Below are positions 1-6,735 of a DNA stretch of 48,299 nucleotides, one piece after another. This DNA is from Paracoccaceae bacterium (GTDB lineage Bacteria; Pseudomonadota; Alphaproteobacteria; Rhodobacterales; Rhodobacteraceae). The stretch spans positions 1-48,299 of the forward strand of contig JAABTV010000023.1 in NCBI GenBank assembly GCA_011389685.1. Reading direction: 5' to 3'. A program made the translations under genes and the position numbers. Each line of letters opens with the position of its first letter. Positions within the stretch are counted from its first letter, which is position 1. The notes beneath the pieces were generated by a model, which was not told the origin of the DNA, did no database searches, and worked only from the letters and a program-made list of their open reading frames with translations.

Positions 1-317
1 CGAAATACTCCCGCCGGAGGCGTCCACCCGCGCAACACATCCCCAACACATGAACGGAGGGCCCCGGCACAACCAGAACCCTCCGTCTCCCCACGTGCTC
101 CCTACTCACCACACGCGACTTATGAAACTGGGTCCGGCCATCCTGACTCGGGCAAGAACGACGATAGCGCGCCAGCATGGCCCGGGCAAACACCGAATGC
201 CGGGTATTTGGTTCAAATCCGTGGTGTCCGCCGGGTGCGCGCAGCACCGTTGACCCGGGCCGTTTTGACAGATGCACGGAAAATCCGCATTCTCCTGCCA
301 GGAACGGGGGGAAAAAC
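1..317. other. Leading intergenic stretch, no gene recognised
   Basis: I see no convincing coding region here. Short open frames lack a ribosome binding site and a recognisable product. The stretch contains one perfect 8-bp inverted repeat (listed separately) and then the upstream region of the MAPEG gene that starts at 318. A tRNA-like TTCAAAT string occurs near 212 but no cloverleaf can be built around it. Confidence 0.6.
54..86. repeat. Inverted repeat, possible terminator hairpin
   Basis: ACGGAGGG at 54-61 is exactly complementary to CCCTCCGT at 79-86, with a 17-nt loop. There is no T-run on either side, so an intrinsic terminator is possible but not supported. A gene ending left of the window could use it. 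Confidence 0.35.
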
Positions 318-782
318 ATGTCTCTATACACGCTCGAAAACCCGGTCTTCGTGACCTATGCCATCGCCGCCGCGCTCATGGTGCTCAAGATCATGGGCCA
401 GGGCTGGGTGACCGTCTACCGGATGACCAAGGTCAACGCCGGCTATGCCAGCCCCGAAGACCTCCGACCCGGCCGCATCAATACCGATCCCGATCCGAAA
501 CAGCTCGAACCCAATGATTACGTCGATCGGTCGCGCCGGATGCACCGCAACGATCTCGAGAACATTCCCGGCTTCCTTGCCGCGGGCTTCCTGTTCGTCG
601 CGGTCTCGCCGCCCCTGCTTCTGGCCCAGATCCTGATGTATGGCTTTGTCGCGGCCCGCGCCCTGCATGCCTGGTCCTATGGCACCGCCAAAAGCCACGA
701 GACCCGCGCCACGTTCTACACGATTGGCTCGCTCATCGTGATCGTCATGGCGGTTTACGTGCTGGCCGCCATCCTGTTCTGA
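318..782 (+). CDS. MAPEG family membrane protein
   Basis: This 154-residue integral membrane protein belongs to the MAPEG superfamily (membrane-associated proteins in eicosanoid and glutathione metabolism). The length is typical and there are about four hydrophobic segments, at roughly residues 8-30, 85-105, 105-122 and 130-153. The family signature lies in the middle: RRMHRNDLENIPGF, matching the RxxxNxxEN pattern that binds glutathione in characterised members. A longer in-frame ATG at 177 exists, but its extension is low-complexity and has no family match. The ATG at 318 follows a G-rich stretch and gives the normal MAPEG N-terminus. Bacterial members are poorly characterised, so the substrate is unknown. 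The gene converges on the DUF2853 gene, 63 nt away. Confidence 0.85.
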   Translation: MSLYTLENPVFVTYAIAAALMVLKIMGQGWVTVYRMTKVNAGYASPEDLRPGRINTDPDPKQLEPNDYVDRSRRMHRNDLENIPGFLAAGFLFVAVSPPLLLAQILMYGFVAARALHAWSYGTAKSHETRATFYTIGSLIVIVMAVYVLAAILF

Positions 783-845
783 CCCGCAAGATCCGAAACG
801 CCCGCCATCAAGGGGCGCGCGAGCGGCATCGTCTCTTGGCCGGTT

Positions 846-1187
846 TCAGCCGTAGACCGATTCCTTGCCGAAATGCTTGACCAGCATGTAATAGACCACG
901 GCGCGATACTTGTTGCGCTCCGACTGGCCATAGGTCTCCAGCACCGACTTGATCGCCTCCATCAGTTGCGGACCGTCCGCCAGGCCCAGCTTCTTGATCA
1001 GGAAATTGTTCTTCACCGTCTCAAGCTCGCTCTCCTGCGTCGCCGCCACGGTCGAGGCGTCGGCATCATAGATCGCCGGCCCGCAACCGATCGTGACCTT
1101 GGTCAAAAGATCCATGTCCGCCGTCATGCCGCATTTGGTCCTGAGGTCTTCCGCATATCGTGCGATCAAATCGTCGCGTTTACCCAT
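846..1187 (-). CDS. DUF2853 family protein
   Basis: This is a 113-residue, soluble, mostly helical protein of unknown function. The sequence pattern (MGKRDDLIARYAEDL at the start, NKYRAVVYYMLVKHFGK near the end) matches the small alphaproteobacterial DUF2853 family. Length agrees with the family. The ATG at 1187 is preceded by GGTGGAG about 8 nt upstream, which fits a ribosome binding site. The next minus-strand gene starts 126 nt downstream of its start on the other side (stop of the reductase at 1314), so this gene is probably transcribed from its own promoter in 1188-1313 or by readthrough from the reductase gene. No pathway can be assigned. Confidence 0.8.
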   Translation of the reverse strand: MGKRDDLIARYAEDLRTKCGMTADMDLLTKVTIGCGPAIYDADASTVAATQESELETVKNNFLIKKLGLADGPQLMEAIKSVLETYGQSERNKYRAVVYYMLVKHFGKESVYG

Positions 1188-1313
1188 TGTCTACATCTCC
1201 ACCTGTCTGACGTTTCCGCCGTTGCAAGAACTCCTGCTTGCGCCATGGGCAAGACTAGCGCGTGATCTTGACGACACAAAGGGAAAACTGGCGCGCTTCT
1301 CGCCGCCACGGCA

Positions 1314-2279
1314 TCACCCGATGAATCGGCGCAGATCGTCCAGCGTCATCGACCCGGGTGCCGCGCCTTCGCGCGCCAATCGCGCCCCCAGCCGCGTCAC
1401 CGCGTCATTCACCGGCGTCGCAACCCCCGCCAGTCGCCCCATCAGGGAAATCTCGCCATTCAGGTAATCTGTCTCGACCGACCCGGCCCCCCTTGCCAGG
1501 CTCTGCACCGTCGAGCCGCCGACATTCTCGATCCCTTCGATCGTGCCGAACCGCATCAACGCCTTGCGCCTCGGGTCGCTCTCGCTCAGGTCGACCGGCG
1601 CGATCCCGTGGGCGGCATAGACCGCCTTGGCCTCATCCTTGAGCGCCGCGCCGATCTCGCCCGCCTCCACGCCCCGGCCCAGCGCCGCCTGCGTGATATT
1701 GCCAAGGTTCAACAGAAGCTTGCCATATTTGCTGCTCATCACATCATCGAGGATGAACGGCGTGATCATGCTGCCCTCGAACACCGCCGCCAGCCGCGCG
1801 TCGTCCGCGTCATGGCCCTGCGGATAGCGCCCGATATCGAACATGCCGAATTGCGCCTCGCACCACGCTGCCACATCCCCCGGCGCCAACAGCCCGGCGG
1901 GCAGCATCACCGTGATGCCATGCACGTTGGGAAAGATCCGAAGCGCGATCCGCTCGTTCGCCACGCCGTTCTGCACGCAAAAGACCGGCTGTTGCCAGAC
2001 CCCCGCCGCCCGCAACGCCTCGAGCGCCGGTGCGGTGTCCTGCGTCTTCATGCACAGAAGGATCGCGTCATCCTCGCGAAACGCGATTTCCGCGGGATCA
2101 GAGACAGATTCAAACCGCACCACACGGTCGAACACCGGCGAGCGCACCCGCAGGCCATCCGCCCGGATCGCGTCCAGTTGCGCACCCCGGGCGATGCCGA
2201 TCACCTCCTGCCCGTTCTCGACCAGCGCGGCGGCCACCGCCCCGCCAACCGCACCCACGCCATAGATGATCACCCGCAT
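1314..2279 (-). CDS. Ketopantoate reductase family (PanE/ApbA) oxidoreductase
   Basis: This 321-residue NAD(P)H-dependent reductase has the two-domain PanE/ApbA fold. The N-terminus is a Rossmann motif, VIIYGVGAVGG, and the C-terminal domain carries KYGKLLLNLGN with the lysine and asparagines that bind and reduce ketopantoate in characterised PanE proteins. The family makes pantoate for coenzyme A, but paralogues of this divergence are common and act on other 2-oxo or 3-oxo acids, so I do not give it the panE symbol. A GTG at 2282 directly precedes the ATG at 2279. I chose the ATG because it gives the usual MRVIIYG start and lies 8 nt after GGAG. It lies just downstream of the ahcY terminator. 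Confidence 0.85.
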   Translation of the reverse strand: MRVIIYGVGAVGGAVAAALVENGQEVIGIARGAQLDAIRADGLRVRSPVFDRVVRFESVSDPAEIAFREDDAILLCMKTQDTAPALEALRAAGVWQQPVFCVQNGVANERIALRIFPNVHGITVMLPAGLLAPGDVAAWCEAQFGMFDIGRYPQGHDADDARLAAVFEGSMITPFILDDVMSSKYGKLLLNLGNITQAALGRGVEAGEIGAALKDEAKAVYAAHGIAPVDLSESDPRRKALMRFGTIEGIENVGGSTVQSLARGAGSVETDYLNGEISLMGRLAGVATPVNDAVTRLGARLAREGAAPGSMTLDDLRRFIG

Positions 2280-2296
2280 CACGCATACTCCAAATG

Positions 2297-2321
2297 AAAA
2301 GGCCCCGGAATTCCGGGGCCC
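2297..2321 (-). terminator. Intrinsic terminator of ahcY
   Basis: A perfect 20-bp palindrome, GGCCCCGGAATTCCGGGGCC at 2301-2320, is followed on the minus strand by TTTT and then CATTT. This is a strong GC-rich hairpin with a T-tract, 26 nt after the ahcY stop codon. The T-tract runs almost into the GGAG of the following reductase gene, so that gene needs readthrough or a promoter within this short gap. Confidence 0.85.
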
Positions 2322-2346
2322 ATCGTGATCGTCCCTGACGCGGGAT

Positions 2347-3741
2347 TCAATAGCGGTAATGTTCCGGCTTGAACGGCCCGTCCGGGCTCACCCCGATATA
2401 ATTCGCCTGCTCCTTGCTGAGCGAGGACAGTTTCACACCGATCCGGTCGAGATGCAGCCGCGCGACCTTCTCGTCGAGATGCTTGGGCAACACGTAGACC
2501 TCGTTCTCGTAATCGTCGCCCCGGCTGAACAGCTCGATCTGCGCCAGCACCTGGTTGGTGAAGCTGGCCGACATCACGAAAGACGGGTGCCCGGTGGCAT
2601 TGCCGAGATTGAGCAGCCGCCCTTCGGACAGAAGGATGATCCGGTTGCCCCCCGGCATCTCGATCATGTCCACCTGGTCCTTGATGTTGGTCCATTTGTG
2701 GTTCTTCAGGCTGGCCACCTGGATCTCGTTATCGAAATGGCCGATATTGCCGACAATGGCCATGTCCTTCATCTCGCGCATATGCTCGATGCGGATCACG
2801 TCCTTGTTGCCGGTGGTGGTGATGAAAATGTCGGCGCTCGCCGCCACGTCTTCAAGCGTCACAACCTCGAACCCGTCCATCGCCGCCTGAAGCGCGCAAA
2901 TGGGGTCGACCTCGGTCACCTTGACCCGTGCGCCGGCGCCGCGAAGCGACGCCGCGCTGCCCTTGCCCACATCGCCATAGCCGCAAACCACGGCCACCTT
3001 GCCCGCCATCATCGTGTCGGTGGCGCGCCGGATGCCGTCGACAAGGCTTTCCTTGCAGCCATACTTGTTGTCGAATTTCGACTTGGTCACGGAATCGTTC
3101 ACGTTGATCGCCGGGAAGGGCAGGTGCCCCTTCTCCATCATCTGATAGAGCCGATGCACCCCGGTCGTTGTCTCCTCGGTCACGCCCTGGATCATGTGAC
3201 GCTGTTTTATGAACCAGCCGGGCGTGTCCGCGATCCGCTTGCGGATCTGCGCGAAAAGCGCCTCTTCCTCTTCGGATGTCGGCACGGCGATCAACTCGTC
3301 CTCGCCCTCCTCGACCCGCGCGCCCATCAGGATGTAGAGCGTCGCATCGCCCCCGTCATCGAGGATCATGTTCGCGCCGCCCTCCTCGAAATGAAAGATC
3401 CGGTCGGCATAATCCCAGTATTCCGGCAGGGTCTCGCCCTTGACCGCGAACACCGGCGTGCCGCCCGCGGCAATCGCCGCCGCCGCGTGATCCTGCGTCG
3501 AGAAGATGTTGCACGAGGCCCAGCGCACATCCGCGCCCAGCTCCACCAGCGTCTCGATCAACACCGCGGTCTGGATCGTCATGTGCAGGCTGCCCGCGAT
3601 CCGCGCGCCCCTGAGCGGCTTTTCCGCGCCATATTCCGCCCGCAGCGCCATCAGCCCCGGCATCTCGGTCTCGGCAATCGCCATTTCCTTGCGGCCATAC
3701 TCCGCGAGGTCGATGTCCCTTACAATATAGTCTTGCACCAT
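2347..3741 (-). CDS. ahcY: Adenosylhomocysteinase (SAH hydrolase)
   Basis: This 464-residue cytosolic enzyme splits S-adenosylhomocysteine into adenosine and homocysteine, which clears the product inhibitor of methyltransferases and feeds methionine recycling. The diagnostic parts are all visible: the [17 protein letters not shown] substrate/cofactor region, the NAD-binding loop [14 protein letters not shown] near residue 250, the ~40-residue insert typical of many bacterial enzymes (around [14 protein letters not shown]), and the C-terminal KPEHYRY, whose Lys and Tyr contact NAD of the neighbouring subunit. The open frame extends to 3837, but the extra 32 residues do not resemble the family. 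ATG 3741 is preceded by AGGAG and gives the expected start [18 protein letters not shown] hairpin with pseudoknot potential covers this ribosome binding site. Confidence 0.98.
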   Translation of the reverse strand: MVQDYIVRDIDLAEYGRKEMAIAETEMPGLMALRAEYGAEKPLRGARIAGSLHMTIQTAVLIETLVELGADVRWASCNIFSTQDHAAAAIAAGGTPVFAVKGETLPEYWDYADRIFHFEEGGANMILDDGGDATLYILMGARVEEGEDELIAVPTSEEEEALFAQIRKRIADTPGWFIKQRHMIQGVTEETTTGVHRLYQMMEKGHLPFPAINVNDSVTKSKFDNKYGCKESLVDGIRRATDTMMAGKVAVVCGYGDVGKGSAASLRGAGARVKVTEVDPICALQAAMDGFEVVTLEDVAASADIFITTTGNKDVIRIEHMREMKDMAIVGNIGHFDNEIQVASLKNHKWTNIKDQVDMIEMPGGNRIILLSEGRLLNLGNATGHPSFVMSASFTNQVLAQIELFSRGDDYENEVYVLPKHLDEKVARLHLDRIGVKLSSLSKEQANYIGVSPDGPFKPEHYRY

Positions 3742-3750
3742 GATCCAACT

Positions 3751-3781
3751 TGCTCCTGTAGCGACACGTCCAGAGCGTGCC
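3751..3781 (-). promoter_or_regulatory. Possible pseudoknot over the ahcY ribosome binding site
   Basis: In the ahcY leader, read on the minus strand, GGCAC (3781-3777) can pair with GUGUC (3767-3763), enclosing a 9-nt loop. The loop begins GCUCU (3776-3772), which can pair with GGAGC (3756-3752), the Shine-Dalgarno sequence. This is an H-type pseudoknot that would hide the ribosome binding site. The layout resembles the SAM/SAH riboswitch of Rhodobacterales, where a loop pairs with a GGAGCA Shine-Dalgarno. However, the loop here is shorter and lacks part of the known conserved core, so class membership is uncertain. Confidence 0.3.
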
Positions 3782-3882
3782 TGATTATCAACCCGCGATC
3801 TAATTGACAACGCGACCGGATACCACATAGATTTCAACGCTCCGACCCAACGAAATCAAATGATAGCCTCTGGACCCGCTTC

Positions 3883-4608
3883 ATGGACTTTGATCACCGC
3901 GTTTGCGTGAATGAATACGGGTTTTACTGTGTCCCGGATGACTATGCGAAACGCGAGATCCCGAAGATCCTGGAACAGGCCGGGGTTTACGAACCCAGAA
4001 CCTTGCTGCTGATGCAGAACCGCTGCGGCACCGGCGATATCGTGAGCGGCGGCGCCTTCATCGGTGATTTCTTTCCCGCCCTGTCGCGGGCCCTCGCCCC
4101 CGGATCACGCCTGATCAGTTTCGAACCGAACCCGCTCAGCTTCGCGGCCGCCCAACGCACCATCGACCTCAACGGCCTGGAGAACATCGCCTTCGCCGCC
4201 GTCGCCGTGGGCGAGAAAGAGGCCCGGCTGCACCTGCAACTCGCCCGCACCGGTGGAAGCGCCACCGCCGCGCGCGCCCGTCTCGTGGACTCGCCCGATC
4301 AGGGCGAAAGCATCGAGGTCGAAGTGGTGCCGCTCGATCATCTGGTCACGCCCGACCGCGATGTCTCGATCCTGCATCTCGATGTCGAAGGCCACGAGAA
4401 AGAGGCGCTTCTGGGCGCGCGTCAAACCATCACCCGCTCTCGCCCGATGATCATCCTCGAAGCCGAGCGTCCCTGGCAGCGCAACATGTATCTCGAGTTC
4501 CTGAATACGCAATTCCCGGATCTCGCCTACCGCTGTTGCGGCATGATGGAGCGCAACGCCTTTTTCCTGTCCGGTTGCGACGGCACCATGGCGGCGGCAA
4601 AGGGCTGA
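3883..4608 (+). CDS. FkbM family methyltransferase
   Basis: This 241-residue protein is a SAM-dependent O-methyltransferase of the FkbM type. It contains a glycine-rich SAM-binding segment GTGDIVSGGAFIGDF (residues 49-63), the acidic motif SFEPNP (79-84) and the family motif LHLDVEGHEKEAL (about 165-177). FkbM-type enzymes often methylate sugars of glycolipids, lipopolysaccharide or polyketides; the substrate here cannot be told. The N-terminus (MDFDHRVCVNEYGFYCVPDD) precedes the usual catalytic core. ATG 3883 has no strong Shine-Dalgarno. The gene is divergent from ahcY across 141 nt, which must hold both promoters. The functional pairing with ahcY (SAH removal) is suggestive but may be chance. 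Confidence 0.85.
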   Translation: MDFDHRVCVNEYGFYCVPDDYAKREIPKILEQAGVYEPRTLLLMQNRCGTGDIVSGGAFIGDFFPALSRALAPGSRLISFEPNPLSFAAAQRTIDLNGLENIAFAAVAVGEKEARLHLQLARTGGSATAARARLVDSPDQGESIEVEVVPLDHLVTPDRDVSILHLDVEGHEKEALLGARQTITRSRPMIILEAERPWQRNMYLEFLNTQFPDLAYRCCGMMERNAFFLSGCDGTMAAAKG

Positions 4609-4639
4609 TCGCTGCGACAAAAGCCGTTTGAACAGGTTG

Positions 4640-4960
4640 TCAGCCTTCGATCCCGGCCGGTTCGGGCATCACGTCCCGCGTCTCGAACCAATCGGTTCCC
4701 GTCGCCAGGATACAGCTCACCCCATCCGCCCCGGTCAGGATCACCGTGAAACTGCCGGTCTCGGGCGAGGCCCAGATCTCGATCACCGCCTCGCCGGCTT
4801 CCGCATCGTTCAACCCGCCACCGGTCAGCCGCTCGGCATAATCGCGCTGCAACCGCTCCACCACCTGCGTGCGCATCGCGCAATCGCCCGCATGGGCCGG
4901 AATCGCGGTCACAACCGCGCCCACCGCCAGACCGGCGGCCACAATCCTTTCGAAAAGCAT
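4640..4960 (-). CDS. Small exported protein of unknown function
   Basis: This 106-residue protein is not recognised as a named family. It starts with a clear Sec signal peptide: a short charged N-region (MLFER), a hydrophobic core, and a probable signal peptidase I site after AHA (about residue 24). The mature part is about 82 residues, begins GDCAMRTQVVERL and contains two cysteines, which could form a periplasmic disulfide. The open frame extends upstream to 5356, but ATG 4960 is preceded by AAGGAG and gives the signal peptide, so the shorter form is chosen. It converges on the FkbM gene (31-nt gap) and diverges from the HD-domain gene. Confidence 0.75.
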   Translation of the reverse strand: MLFERIVAAGLAVGAVVTAIPAHAGDCAMRTQVVERLQRDYAERLTGGGLNDAEAGEAVIEIWASPETGSFTVILTGADGVSCILATGTDWFETRDVMPEPAGIEG

Positions 4961-5170
4961 GGGTCTGCTCCTTTCCCGCTGCCTCGATCCAAAAGGCGCG
5001 CGGTCAGAGAGAGAAATTCCGCGCGCCGGTCTTGTCTTGGCAATCACGCGGTCACGCGGGCCGGTTTCCCGGTCTTGTCGCGCGACGTGGCAGCAGGTAA
5101 TCGCAATGCGTTCATCCTGCGCCCCGAATGTGGCAAAAAGAGGGCGCGTCTTGTGGGAGCAGACAGGAAT

Positions 5171-5779
5171 ATGGCACACGGCCCCAATTCGAAACCGCCC
5201 CGCGCATGGCAGCGTATGTTGTCCGGCCGGCGGCTCGACCTGCTCGATCCCACCCCGATGGATATCGAGATCGAGGACATCGCCCACGGCCTTGCCTTCG
5301 TCGCCCGCTGGAACGGCCAGACGCGGGGCGACTGGCCCTATTCCGTGGCCGAGCATTCGCTGCTGGTCGAGACGCTTTTCGCAAGGTTAGAGCCGAAATC
5401 GTCCCCGAAATGGCGCCTTGCCGCGCTGTTGCACGACGCGCCGGAATACGTGATCGGCGACATGATCTCCCCGGTGAAATCCGCCGTTGGCCCGGGCTAT
5501 TGCGCGCTCGATGACCGGCTCGCCGCCGCGATCCATATCCGCTTTGGCCTGCCTGCGACGATTCCCACGACCGTCAAGAAAAGGATCAAGTCCGCCGACC
5601 GGGTGTCCGCCTGGATGGAGGCGACGCAGATCGCCGGTTTCACCGTGGAGGAGGCCAACAGGTTTTTCGGCAAACCGCGCCCCGAACTGACCCGGGGCCT
5701 CGATATCCACCTGCGCCCGCCCCGCGAGGTGCGCGAGGATTTCACCGCGCGGCACGCCGCGTTGATGGCCGAGATTTAG
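5171..5779 (+). CDS. HD-domain hydrolase (YfbR-like)
   Basis: This 202-residue cytosolic protein has the metal-binding HD pattern: His62 in SVAEHS, His88-Asp89 in LLHDAPE, Glu92, and Asp143 in SADRVS. This arrangement, with AEH, LLHDAPE and SADR spaced as here, is that of HD-family nucleotide phosphohydrolases related to YfbR-type 5'-deoxynucleotidases. The substrate is not determined by the sequence. An upstream in-frame extension to 4628 is open but overlaps the antisense exported-protein gene and has no family match. ATG 5171 has GGGAGC 12 nt and AGGA 2 nt upstream. It stands alone between divergent and co-directional neighbours. Confidence 0.85.
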   Translation: MAHGPNSKPPRAWQRMLSGRRLDLLDPTPMDIEIEDIAHGLAFVARWNGQTRGDWPYSVAEHSLLVETLFARLEPKSSPKWRLAALLHDAPEYVIGDMISPVKSAVGPGYCALDDRLAAAIHIRFGLPATIPTTVKKRIKSADRVSAWMEATQIAGFTVEEANRFFGKPRPELTRGLDIHLRPPREVREDFTARHAALMAEI

Positions 5780-6096
5780 TCTCTACACCATGCCGCATCT
5801 GAACGGAATCGCCCCGTGCCGGACAATAGGGCAGCAGATGGCCGCGATCGGGTGCTCACCAGCGTTGGGCAGTTTATCTTGCAACGTCATCCCCTGCCCG
5901 AAGCGGAGAGCGTCCTCTCAAAAGCACCCGGTCACGCCAAAGACGTACCTCCGGCACGACGGGGCGGCCAGGTGCTGCCCGGGCGGCTCCGCCGCCGTTC
6001 CGGGCGGGGCACGTTCGATCAAACCGGACACACGCTAATGACGCCTGAGTCTGCAAAACTCCAGCCTTCTCCAACCCACCCCGGACAGGTAACGCC
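5780..6096. other. Intergenic stretch with a GC-rich hairpin
   Basis: No gene is supported between the HD-domain and GNAT genes; the small open frames lack ribosome binding sites and family matches. A compound hairpin lies at 5977-6005: GCCCGG pairs with CCGGGC and, inside, GCGGC pairs with GCCGC, with a 4-nt bulge on one side. No T-run follows. It may stop transcription of the HD-domain gene in a Rho-dependent way, or may be structural. Confidence 0.5.
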
Positions 6097-6582
6097 ATGA
6101 TCCACATCCGCCACGCTTCACCCTTCGACACCCGCGCCATGGCCGATCTTCTCAATGCGATCATCAAGGAGGGCGGCACAACGGCCATGACCGAGCCTGT
6201 TTCGCCCGAAATCCTCTCGGACTGGATCGGAAACGATGGGGGGCGCGGCGCGTGGCATGTGGCCGAGGATGACAGCGGCGTGCTGTTGGGCTTCCAATGG
6301 ATCGGCCCGCACCCGGACCTGCCGCCCGAGGCTTGCGATATCGCCACCTTCACCCGCATCGGTCAGACCCGGCTCGGCATCGGCGCGCGGCTTTTCGAGG
6401 CCACGAAACGCGCCGCTCATGATCTGGGCTATGCCTGGATCAACGCCGCGATCCGCGCCCACAACGCGGGTGGCCTCGCCTATTACCAGTCGCGCGGATT
6501 CGAGCAATGGGGGCGGCGCGAGGGGATCGTGCTGGCCGGGGGCATCCGCACCGACCGGATCCTCATGCGCCACGATCTTTGA
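6097..6582 (+). CDS. GNAT family N-acetyltransferase
   Basis: This 161-residue protein has the single-domain GNAT fold that moves an acetyl group from acetyl-CoA to an amine. The start MIHIRHASPFDTRAMADLLN is the usual first strand and helix. The acetyl-CoA pyrophosphate loop is present as QTRLGIGARL (residues 90-99, QxxxGxG pattern). NAGGLAYYQSRGF (123-135) is the typical C-terminal motif with the tyrosine often used as general acid. It resembles the phosphinothricin-acetyltransferase-like subgroup, though the substrate is not certain. It converges on the SecA-like gene across 153 nt. Confidence 0.88.
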   Translation: MIHIRHASPFDTRAMADLLNAIIKEGGTTAMTEPVSPEILSDWIGNDGGRGAWHVAEDDSGVLLGFQWIGPHPDLPPEACDIATFTRIGQTRLGIGARLFEATKRAAHDLGYAWINAAIRAHNAGGLAYYQSRGFEQWGRREGIVLAGGIRTDRILMRHDL

Positions 6583-6628
6583 CGGAGTCACCGCACGCCC
6601 GGTTAACCCCTGGCCCCGCGCGTCACCC

Positions 6629-6661
6629 GGCAGCCGGGGGGCAGCCGGGCGGCAGCCGGAT
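6629..6661. repeat. Three 11-bp direct repeats between convergent genes
   Basis: GGCAGCCGG occurs at 6629, 6640 and 6651, an exact 11-nt spacing. It lies between the stop of the GNAT gene and the stop of the SecA-like gene, so it is not a promoter operator. It could be slippage-generated or a small protein-binding array. Confidence 0.6.
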
Positions 6662-6735
6662 GTCACCCCCCCGAGTCCGGCCTGTCGATGGCGTTAACCC
6701 TCGGCGATTCGCCGCTCATCCGGCGGCCTAACCGA

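Noticed and set aside
140-240. tRNA-like TTCAAAT loop near 212
   Set aside because: The flanking bases do not form a 5-bp T-stem and no acceptor or anticodon stem can be placed.
177-782. A longer MAPEG protein starting at 177
   Set aside because: The N-terminal extension is polar and low-complexity, and MAPEG proteins start just before the first membrane helix.
2347-3837. A longer form of AhcY starting at 3837
   Set aside because: The extra 32 residues do not fit the family, and the ATG at 3741 has an AGGAG and the normal N-terminus.
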